This document shows positions 1 through 6,878 of a DNA stretch of 64,000 nt, piece by piece; the first letter of the stretch is position 1; each line of letters starts with the position of its first letter. The stretch spans positions 1-64,000 of the forward strand of contig JAJECK010000062.1 of assembly GCA_022822085.1 (NCBI GenBank), written 5' to 3'. Both the position numbers and the translations under genes were made by a program. The notes beneath the pieces are model-generated. The model was not told where the DNA came from. It ran no database searches and saw nothing but the letters and a program-made list of their open reading frames with translations. The DNA is from Candidatus Poribacteria bacterium. GTDB lineage: Bacteria > Poribacteria > WGA-4E > WGA-3G.

Positions 1-119
1 AGTTTGGTGGTTTTGCACTCGGTGTTTTCTTGAACCAATGTTTAGGACGCTCGCTAATGGCACTCAAAGACGTTGTTTACGCATAATGAAACTAAAACGA
101 TATTAAATACTTTACAAAA

Positions 120-308
120 AGTTAACTGGCACAAGTCGTAATTATGATATTTTTTATTCCAACCCAAGTCGCCACCGATTTCTTGTTGGAGGGGTTTCTA
201 ACCCCGATTTAACAAAACATGTTTGTAGTCGCGCAATTCATTACGCCTCGGACATTTCAACTTTAATGAAAGAATCGTTTCTATAAATACAACTTGTGCC
301 AGTTAACT
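120..308. repeat. MITE-like element with 17-bp inverted ends
   Basis: AGTTAACTGGCACAAGT at 120-136 is the exact reverse complement of 292-308. The interior has no gene but carries a GGAGGGGTTTCTAACCCC hairpin repeat near 188-206. A related end lies at 13053-13069. The rest of 1-484 is repeat mosaic with no gene seen. Confidence 0.55.
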
Positions 309-366
309 ATTTGTTTGTATTGTATTCACATAGAATGGATTTAACATATAAACATATTGTCCCTAA

Positions 367-476
367 TGAAGATTAAAAAACAATTTCGGTCCTGTGGCGA
401 GGTTAGGAACCTTGCCAGCAGGAGTACAACTGTCCTCACCCAGAATGAAAAGTACCCAATTAATAAGTTAATCTTC
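367..476. repeat. MITE, TGAAGATTAA family, copy 1
   Basis: The ends TGAAGATTAA (367-376) and TTAATCTTC (468-476) are inverted. The middle holds the hairpin GGCGAGGTTAGGAACCTTGC at 396-415. The element splits a copy of the TATAAACATAT[C/T]GTCC..GGAC.GGACTA repeat that is whole at 13108-13135, so it inserted into an older repeat. Other copies are at 2037-2149 and 28870-29020. Confidence 0.55.
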
Positions 477-484
477 GGACGGGA

Positions 485-745
485 CTAAAATAGGTTTAAG
501 GTACCAAAAGTGTACATATATTTTGATTTTACTATAATATGTAATACTATCGCTCCCTCAAATTCCCCTTCCCAACAAAACAAAACGCCCAAATTGGTGT
601 GGGGTTCAACCAAATTGGACGCAATACGTATCGCTTCTGTCAACTTCTCTGCAGCAAAATCAAGTTCCCCTTCATCAATGTCATCACATGCCACTCGATT
701 CAATTTTCTTGTTTTATCAATATCGTTGACAAGGTTATTATCCAT
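485..745 (-). pseudogene. TPR protein fragment, cut by a MITE end
   Basis: The 86-residue reading frame has one good tetratricopeptide pattern at about residues 20-66 (D-E-G-E-L-D-F-A-A-E-K-L then H-T-N-L-G-V-L), with small residues where TPR helices pack. After residue 66 the frame runs straight into the terminal repeat of a TATAGTAAAATC miniature element, whose bases (523-537, read on the minus strand) encode the residues I-I-V-K-S-K-Y. The tail and stop codon are therefore foreign. No ribosome binding site is visible before the ATG. It is probably the left-over N-terminal part of a longer TPR gene; function unknown. Confidence 0.5.
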
Positions 746-828
746 AGCATTGATGTTTATTCGCTGTTAGATGTAGATGAAACTGATGTAGGTAGTAGAT
801 ATATGATTTTGAACTTAAGGATATATCA

Positions 829-866
829 TCTTGTTGGAGGGGTTTTTAACCCCGATTTTACAGGTT
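829..866. repeat. GGAGGGGTTT/AACCCC hairpin repeat
   Basis: This is a short palindromic repeat, TTGGAGGGGTTTTTAACCCC. Similar copies lie at about 181-215, 10261-10290, 10441-10492 and (inverted and tandem) 59461-59602. It is non-coding, and nothing else is seen in 746-985. Confidence 0.45.
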
Positions 867-985
867 ATGGGACACAATATAGGAGTTACACGCCCTCCAC
901 CAAGAGAGAATTCGGCAATTATACCCTTAAATTGATGCTTATGGATGTGATCAATTGCACCCCAGTTCACTTATGTGAAAGGAGT

Positions 986-1777
986 TTATCTAACTTTAAG
1001 ACTACCCCAAGTTGTTGCAAGTTTGCCAGCAGGTTCTACAGGTAGCAGTGTTCCGATGCCATTATCCATCAGATCATTAATATCAACTTCGGATAATGCA
1101 ACACTAAAAATAGCAACATCATAAAGCATGCCATTTAAGGTTTCGGAAGTGTTGTTTGTCCAACCGCCAATATGAACATTCGCTTTTCCACGAGGAGGAG
1201 GTCCCCCAACGTCTACAGCACCAATTTGTGAACCATTTTCGTAAATTTTGATGGTGTTCGTTCCGTCATAAGTAGCTGTCATATACACCCACTGATTTTT
1301 CTTCACACTTCCTTGGTTCCATGCACCTTTCCAACCGTTCAATCTAAAATATGCTTCCCAACCACTACCACCAGCATTTGTACGAAACGCATAGTTAGCT
1401 GTTCCAGCAGTATCATCTCTCTTACCAATTATATGTCCATAACTATTCTCAGCCCCATTCACACTAACCCAAGCGGTAATTGTCCAAGCTTTGTCAGCAT
1501 ATAAACTGTCGGAATCTGGAACGATCACTCGGTCATCTACACCATTCAAACTCAATGCGGGTCCAGAGGGACCATCAACCCATTTTCCACCCGTTAACTC
1601 ACCATGGTTCTCATTTCCAGAACTATCGTTAATGGTTACTCCATTACCTTCATTAAGCAGCCAAATGCCTATAGCACTCCCAGGCTCAATCTCCGCTTCA
1701 ATCTGGAACGTGAATACAAGAGAGAAAACCAATAAAAAAACACCTAAGTTCGCAAAGCAATCTAATCTTTTTCTCAT
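986..1777 (-). CDS. Secreted LamG-domain protein with C-terminal WG tag
   Basis: The start is the ATG at 1777, chosen because GGAGG lies 4 bases upstream and a clean signal peptide follows (basic MRKR, then a hydrophobic run to about residue 28). The product is 263 residues. Residues 35-240 form one concanavalin-like LamG/laminin-G-3 domain: I-W-L-L-N-E-G-N-G near the start, then D-S-S-G-N-E-N-H-G, W-T-I-T-A-W-V, and Y-D-V-A-I-F-S-V-A-L at the end. Such domains usually bind carbohydrate. The last 17 residues, VEPAGKLATTWGSLKVR, match the tails of three other exported proteins in this window. Two tandem palindromes lie just upstream (1854-1904). The gene stands alone. The ligand cannot be predicted. 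Confidence 0.85.
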   Translation of the reverse strand: MRKRLDCFANLGVFLLVFSLVFTFQIEAEIEPGSAIGIWLLNEGNGVTINDSSGNENHGELTGGKWVDGPSGPALSLNGVDDRVIVPDSDSLYADKAWTITAWVSVNGAENSYGHIIGKRDDTAGTANYAFRTNAGGSGWEAYFRLNGWKGAWNQGSVKKNQWVYMTATYDGTNTIKIYENGSQIGAVDVGGPPPRGKANVHIGGWTNNTSETLNGMLYDVAIFSVALSEVDINDLMDNGIGTLLPVEPAGKLATTWGSLKVR

Positions 1778-1853
1778 TTTTCCTCCAATACAATTGTGTC
1801 GCTTAATTGAAAACAACAATCCATGAATTAATGTCCAACACAGTGCAGACATT

Positions 1854-1904
1854 TTACTCTATTATAGTAACATAATTTTTGTTACTCTATTATAGTAACA
1901 TAAT
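1854..1904 (-). promoter_or_regulatory. Tandem 23-bp palindromic repeats upstream of the LamG gene
   Basis: TTACTCTATTATAGTAACATAAT occurs twice (1854-1876, 1882-1904), 28 bases apart. Each copy holds the near-palindrome TTACT..AGTAA and, on the minus strand, a TATAAT hexamer. The spacing and position suggest operators overlapping a promoter; this is inference. Confidence 0.4.
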
Positions 1905-1935
1905 ATTTGATTCACGTCAATATATATATCAAGTG

Positions 1936-1990
1936 CAGGGTTATTTAGTTTTCAGTATTTTCTATGATTTTTTGCTATTAACGTGAGTTT
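1936..1990. repeat. Solo left end of the ISAs1-like element
   Basis: CAGGGTTATTTAGTTTT at 1936-1952 matches the outer ends at 58199-58215 exactly and at 3360-3376 with one mismatch, and the next 35 bases are similar too. The remainder of the element is missing here. Confidence 0.5.
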
Positions 1991-2002
1991 GCTAATAGGA
2001 CA

Positions 2003-2232
2003 GGACAGACAGACTCCTCTTAAAGTCCCCCTTGAATGAAGATTAAGAAAATAAATCGGTAATGTAGCGAGGTTAGGAAACCTCGCCAGCAGGGGAGTAC
2101 ATCTGCCTCGTGCAAACAGAAATTACCGAATTTAAAAATTAATCTTCATATAAGGGGAACTTAGGGGATTCAATCACTGAAATAGCGACCTCTAACCCCC
2201 TACCCCCTTATCAAGGGGGAATGTGTCTGTCC
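2003..2232. repeat. Composite MITE with a second MITE nested inside
   Basis: The outer ends GGACAGACA (2003-2011) and TGTCTGTCC (2224-2232) are inverted. A TGAAGATTAA-family element (2037-2149, with the GCGAGGTTAGGAAACCTCGC hairpin at 2067-2086) sits between AAGTCCCCCTT (2023-2033) and AAGGGGAACTT (2152-2162). The segment CCCCTTATCAAGGGGGAATG near the right end recurs in the 60274-60385 element. Confidence 0.5.
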
Positions 2233-2294
2233 CATCAAAATTGAATTCTTTTATCAAACAGGCGTTAATGGAAATCAAATCTTCAGAAATATAT

Positions 2295-3275
2295 CTATGC
2301 ATACGCAGCTTGAATTAAGCCGATAATATATCCAAATTGATATGCCCACGCTTGCCGCACACGTCCAGAAACACCCTCAGGAGCAGCATCATCAGCATGT
2401 GATGGGGCATGGTCAGGCATCAACATATACGGATAATCAACGTCCCGTAAAGTTTGTGCCACCCTAAACATATCAACATCTCCCTCATCAGGCCATACTT
2501 CTTGGAAGTTGTGTAATCCCCCACGAATGTTGCGAAAATGGATGTTAAATATCTTCTTCCGTTCACCAAAATACTCAATAATTTCGGACAACTCTGAGCC
2601 GGGATCATCCAATCCCTCAGATACGACACCGCAGCAGAAATTAAAGCCGTGATACGGACTTTCATTTATTTCAGCAAACCTTTTCAATCCATCAAATATC
2701 GGATAATTCCAACGTTCAACACCTCGCAAAACAGGTGCGGGTGGATCGTTAGGATGACAAGCCATCTGAACATTGTTTTCTTCAGCAACAGGAATGACAC
2801 GTTCAAGAAAATATGCAACTCTATCAAACGCCTCTTCACGACTTACTTCACCCGCATCAGATAGTGTATCGTTGTCGTATTTAGAGAAATCGAATGTGCT
2901 ATATCGTGATCCACCACGTCCCGCTGTGCTTTCCGTCCGTTGATGATTCAGGATACAGAAATTATAATTCAGCCCGCGCAATCCCGCCTTCGCAGCATTT
3001 TCTATGGTCTGACACACCCCGTCAATATCTTTATCTCGTTGTGGATCTTGTGCAAGTGTAATACTTCTCGGTATACCGATATGAATCATCTCAAGACTAA
3101 CACCTGCTGCCGCCGCTTCTGCTTTATGTTTCATTAACGTTTCAGGTTGCGTGTTTTTCACCGAAGCATCCATGTGCGTAACACCATGCCGCACAAGAAA
3201 CTCTAATTCTTTCTTTGATGTTCCCACACCCTGCACCCCAACATGCATCCTTCCATTTTTACCCAATGTATTCAT
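2295..3275 (-). CDS. Mannonate dehydratase (UxuA)-like enzyme
   Basis: The 326-residue protein has a TIM-barrel pattern. UxuA-like signatures are C-H-P-N-D-P-P at about residue 176 (family H-P-D/N-D-P-P), F-N-I-H-F-R-N-I near 243 (the H-F-R-N metal/substrate motif) and M-P-D-H-A-P near 288. UxuA dehydrates D-mannonate to 2-keto-3-deoxygluconate in hexuronate breakdown and needs a divalent metal. This protein is slightly shorter than typical UxuA, so it may act on a related sugar acid. No other uronate genes are next to it. It starts at ATG 3275 with AGGAGGA about 8 bases upstream. Confidence 0.75.
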   Translation of the reverse strand: MNTLGKNGRMHVGVQGVGTSKKELEFLVRHGVTHMDASVKNTQPETLMKHKAEAAAAGVSLEMIHIGIPRSITLAQDPQRDKDIDGVCQTIENAAKAGLRGLNYNFCILNHQRTESTAGRGGSRYSTFDFSKYDNDTLSDAGEVSREEAFDRVAYFLERVIPVAEENNVQMACHPNDPPAPVLRGVERWNYPIFDGLKRFAEINESPYHGFNFCCGVVSEGLDDPGSELSEIIEYFGERKKIFNIHFRNIRGGLHNFQEVWPDEGDVDMFRVAQTLRDVDYPYMLMPDHAPSHADDAAPEGVSGRVRQAWAYQFGYIIGLIQAAYA

Positions 3276-3359
3276 AGTCCAATCCTCCTATACCTATTGA
3301 ATCCGTTGACAAATTGTAGCACGTTAACAACTTTTGGTCAATTCCTACAACATGCTCCA

Positions 3360-4548
3360 CAAGGTTATTTAGTTTTAGGCATTTTAGTCGTTTCTTATCA
3401 CAAACGTTAATATTTTGGATATGCAGAAATCCAAGACCCGCGCAACAATAAAGGGAAACGACACCCATTGAAATTAATCCTCGGACTTAACATTATTGGT
3501 TTTATGACTGGACATAAAGGATGGACTTCCACCGCAAAGTGGGCACGAACCCAACCAGACCTCGTCCAAGCACTCGGTTGGACACACAAGAAAACGCCTT
3601 GTCCCGCAACAATACATAATGTTCTAAAAGATTTAGATGCTGATGCAATTGAAAAGACATTTACAGACTGGGTAGAAGACGTTAGTAAAAGTCGACCTGA
3701 TTTAGAAGGGTGTCTTGACGCAGTCGCTATAGACGGCCCAACGATGCGTGCCAGTAAGAAAAGTGGTACGGCAATAAGTCATGGACTCTCCGTTGTTTCT
3801 CATGAGTTAGAGGTTACACTGACACAACAAGCCGTCAGTGACAAAACCAACGAAGGACCGATTTCAACAGAGATCCTCGAAAGCTTTGATGTGAGTGGTC
3901 CAGTCATCACAACAGACGCACTTTTGACACAGAAAACTTTCTGCCAAGCAATCATAGAACGTGATGGCGACTATGTGCTCCCCGTCAAAACAACCACTCT
4001 GACCTTTACAATGATGGACAAAACTCTTTCAAGACGTTCCTGACACACTTTCACAGGACGCTACACATCCTCTATTGGGAGACCCTATTTACACACACGA
4101 GACTTATGAAAAATCACATGGAAGAGTTGAGACAAGGTTCTAAAAGCAAGCACAAGTCTCAACGCATATTTGGACTGGCCAGGGATAGCACAAGTGATCC
4201 AATATCGTTATATTCACAAAAACCCAAACACAGGAGAAGAAAAAACTAAAGTCAACTATGGTCCAACAAGTCTGACATCCGAAGAAGCCTCTGCCGAATA
4301 CGGACTTGAACTACGCCGTGGGCATTGGTCAATAGAGAACAAGTCGCATTGGATGCGCGATACTCAACTCGGAGAAGACGCATCGTCTGTCCGATGTGGT
4401 GCTAGTCCGCAGGTTATGGCTGCTTTGCGAAACGCAGCATTAACAGTATTGAGATTTGCTGGCGTTACAAGTATAGTTGATATGATAAAATATTATGCTT
4501 CAAAACATTTACTCGTAGTTAACTTTATAACTGAGTGTTTTAAAACTA
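3360..4548 (+). mobile_element. ISAs1-family insertion sequence, decayed
   Basis: The left end CAAGGTTATTTAGTTTT (3360-3376) matches the repeat ends at 1936 and 58199. Its transposase is broken. The right end is seen only as its inner part, AAAACTAA (4542-4549), where another miniature element begins, so the IS was interrupted and can no longer move by itself. No clear target duplication is visible. Confidence 0.7.
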
Positions 4549-4562
4549 ATACCATTTCTAAA
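3411..4562 (+). pseudogene. ISAs1-family DDE transposase, frameshifted
   Basis: Homology begins before the first usable start codon: the frame from 3411 reads I-Q-D-P-R-N-N-K-G-K-R-H-P, the family's D-P-R-R..G-R-R-H-P block. The catalytic residues can be placed: first Asp in A-I-D-G-P-T-M-R-A-S (about 3730), second in T-T-D-A-L-L-T-Q (about 3910), and Glu in H-W-S-I-E-N-K-S-H-W (about 4330). The frame changes near 3985-4000 (after Y-V-L-P-V-K), passes through E-T-Y-E-K-S-H-G-R-V-E-T-R in another frame, and changes again near 4135-4160. The final residues and stop come from the neighbouring miniature element. It is a plain DNA transposon relic. Confidence 0.8.
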
Positions 4563-4662
4563 TAATAATGTCTCATTGTTCATTGGAAGAACCCCCTAAA
4601 TCCCCATTATGAATGGAACTTCAAGGAAACCTTTATGACAGTTTCTTAAATAGAAATGGTAT
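4549..4662. repeat. MITE, ATACCATTTCTA family
   Basis: ATACCATTTCTA (4549-4560) and TAGAAATGGTAT (4651-4662) are perfect 12-bp inverted ends of a 114-bp element placed in the right end of the ISAs1 copy. Relatives with the same ends and a GTCTCAT motif inside are at 21610-21714 and from 28799. Confidence 0.65.
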
Positions 4663-4709
4663 AATATATACCCCTTTTCAATTACAATAAAAGTGTTGAA
4701 ACATTGCAT

Positions 4710-5768
4710 TTATTTCTCCTTCAATTTTCCCCAAATTGTTACTAGAGAATCCGCAGGTTCAACAGAATAAGCACTACCTGTGATAATATCAAGAGAAAGC
4801 ACGATGTTTTTCATTGTAATCAAAATTTCTTCAGGTTCTCCGCCGGTTGCTGGAATAACGAAATTCCCGCGTGAATGGAGCATTTCAATATTGTTGATTT
4901 CTATATTAGGTTTAGAAGAGTAGCCGATATATTTTCTGTCAGGAGACCAAAAATCGACATCAAAACTATAATGTTCTTTTATATGCACAATTTCAGTGTC
5001 TGCATCAGGTTGTACTGGGACAATTGCAATAGCTTTGGTAGCTAACACATTTGCGGCTGGTTTTGTAACGTAAGTACTAAAAGCAAGTTGTTTGCCATCG
5101 GGTGAAAAAATTGGATTATATGCTTCCTTATCAGTAATACGGAAAGTGTGCTTTGTTGCGACATCCACTAAAAACAACCCTTCAGATGAAGAAAAAGCAA
5201 TATGTTTCCCATCAGGCGACCATTCTACATAACCTATATACCTCGTTGTACCGTCTAAGGTCAAGAGAAGTTCTCTTTTTGGGTTTAATTCGAAAAGTTG
5301 TTCCTGTGGTATATGATATAATTCCTTTCCTGCTAAAAATATAACATCTCCATTTCGAGAAATGTCTGCATCTAAGATCATCGTGAATGCCCCTTGTGTT
5401 AAGTTTTTTGGACTTCTACTCGTATGTCTTTTGCTAAAAAGATAAAGATCTATTCTATTTCCACGAACCCCTTGAATATTGTTCTGATTCACTATGCGTA
5501 GATCTGTCCCAGGCCCTATAAAAAGAACATAATCACCTTTTTCTTGCATTGATAGTTTATCTTGAATACGACGAATATCAGTAAAAGTTTTTAGGAATAG
5601 TTTTTGAGCGTTAGTGCCTTCCATGTTGGATATCCATATTTCCTTTGAGGATATTGGATGTACAAATATAATCTCACCTGATGGAACGGCACCAAGAGGC
5701 GTTAGTAGAAAAAATAAACTCATTAATAAAAAACATAACCCACTGTAGACTTGATATTTGCTATTCAT
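4710..5768 (-). CDS. Exported PD40/TolB-like beta-propeller protein B
   Basis: The 352-residue protein has a signal peptide (hydrophobic run at about residues 8-27, cut near P-S-G). Repeated W-S-P-D-G-K-H-I-A-F-S, F-S-P-D-G-K-Q-L-A-F-S and W-S-P-D-R-K-Y-I-G-Y-S blocks mark WD40-like PD40 blades. The last residues, VEPADSLVTIWGKLKEK, are a variant of the WG tag. The ATG overlaps the end of the upstream gene by 8 bases, with GGAGGT just before it inside that gene, so the two are translationally coupled. It is a paralogue of protein A. It probably acts at or outside the cell surface; the ligand is unknown. Confidence 0.8.
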   Translation of the reverse strand: MNSKYQVYSGLCFLLMSLFFLLTPLGAVPSGEIIFVHPISSKEIWISNMEGTNAQKLFLKTFTDIRRIQDKLSMQEKGDYVLFIGPGTDLRIVNQNNIQGVRGNRIDLYLFSKRHTSRSPKNLTQGAFTMILDADISRNGDVIFLAGKELYHIPQEQLFELNPKRELLLTLDGTTRYIGYVEWSPDGKHIAFSSSEGLFLVDVATKHTFRITDKEAYNPIFSPDGKQLAFSTYVTKPAANVLATKAIAIVPVQPDADTEIVHIKEHYSFDVDFWSPDRKYIGYSSKPNIEINNIEMLHSRGNFVIPATGGEPEEILITMKNIVLSLDIITGSAYSVEPADSLVTIWGKLKEK

Positions 5769-6786
5769 TTGTACCTCCGCTTTCAGTTTTTAGTTTTACT
5801 TGACCCCATGTAGTGGTAATCTTGGCGATGGGTTTAACTGGAAACGATTTTCGTGTCCATTCCCATGTTCGGAGCCCACCTTTGAACTTCGTAAAAAGTC
5901 GCCGATTTCTACCATCAGAAACCGCCACGGCAAAATTTAAGTATTCACATCTTGTAAAGAATACAACTTCACATAATCCATAAGCGATAGATTCTCCGTC
6001 TGGCATCCACGTCAGATAATATGGAGGAGCATTAGTTTTAGACGTATCTCTGTCAAGTATTATTACTTCTTGTGGGTGATCAAGAGAAATTATTCCGATT
6101 TTGCCTAACATTTTATTTTCATTTTGTCTCGGTGTAAAAACTAAAAAAGCTAATCTATTCCCATTAGGTGAAAATACGGGTCGTGTCCCGTAATCAAGTA
6201 TTTGTCTCACCTTTTTTGATAATGTATCAAGGATAAATATCCCTTCACTATTAGAAAAAACAACTTCTTTCCCATTCGGTGCCCAATCTACATAATCTGC
6301 GGGACCACTATAAAGTTTTTCTGGCTTTGGGATAGGTTGATGTACCTCGACTTTTTGAATTAGATAGATTCCATCTGGGTTTTCATTAAAGATTATGTTT
6401 GAAAACACGATGTCGCCGTTCCGAGAAATAGCTGCATCTGAAACAAAACCATATCTTCCATAAGTTAAATCCTTTCGCCCTTTTTTCAAATTATGAGTGT
6501 CAAAAAGATATACATCAGAACCAACTTCTGGGGCTTCACCTTTACCAACGCCTAACAGGTAACGATCACCTTTTTGTATTGAAATCTCCTTGATGAGAAG
6601 TGGTGGATTAAAAAGCCTGCGTGCCTTACTACCATTGACATCGTTAATCCATATTCCGTTTTGAAACCATTGATTTGGCTGATATATTATTTCTTCCGCA
6701 TTGACAGTATTTACTATGAAAGTACTATATACAAAAAACACACATAAAATAAATATATGCCTATAATATTCAATAAAATGTGTCAA
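5761..6786 (-). CDS. Exported PD40/TolB-like beta-propeller protein A
   Basis: The 341-residue protein begins at a TTG (6786) with GGAGA six bases upstream. A signal peptide covers residues 1-30 (cut after V-N-A). PD40 blades appear as W-A-P-N-G-K-E-V-V-F-S, F-S-P-N-G-N-R-L-A-F-L and W-M-P-D-G-E-S-I-A-Y-G. The WG tag PVKPIAKITTTWGQVK is followed by about ten extra residues, L-K-T-E-S-G-G-T-N-E, so the tag is not strictly terminal here; those codons also hold the ribosome binding site of gene B. It lies 92 bases behind the sigma/propeller gene on the same strand, probably in one operon. Confidence 0.8.
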   Translation of the reverse strand: MTHFIEYYRHIFILCVFFVYSTFIVNTVNAEEIIYQPNQWFQNGIWINDVNGSKARRLFNPPLLIKEISIQKGDRYLLGVGKGEAPEVGSDVYLFDTHNLKKGRKDLTYGRYGFVSDAAISRNGDIVFSNIIFNENPDGIYLIQKVEVHQPIPKPEKLYSGPADYVDWAPNGKEVVFSNSEGIFILDTLSKKVRQILDYGTRPVFSPNGNRLAFLVFTPRQNENKMLGKIGIISLDHPQEVIILDRDTSKTNAPPYYLTWMPDGESIAYGLCEVVFFTRCEYLNFAVAVSDGRNRRLFTKFKGGLRTWEWTRKSFPVKPIAKITTTWGQVKLKTESGGTNE

Positions 6787-6878
6787 AGTGATTCTCCATT
6801 TTTGTTGTATATGATATTAGTTATTAACAGCGTTTACAGTCATTAATAAATCGCTCTGAAACAGTCTTAATATCAAGA

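Noticed and set aside
599-1045. 148-codon plus-strand reading frame
   Set aside because: It is antisense to the TPR fragment and LamG gene, crosses a hairpin repeat, and has no domain or ribosome binding site.
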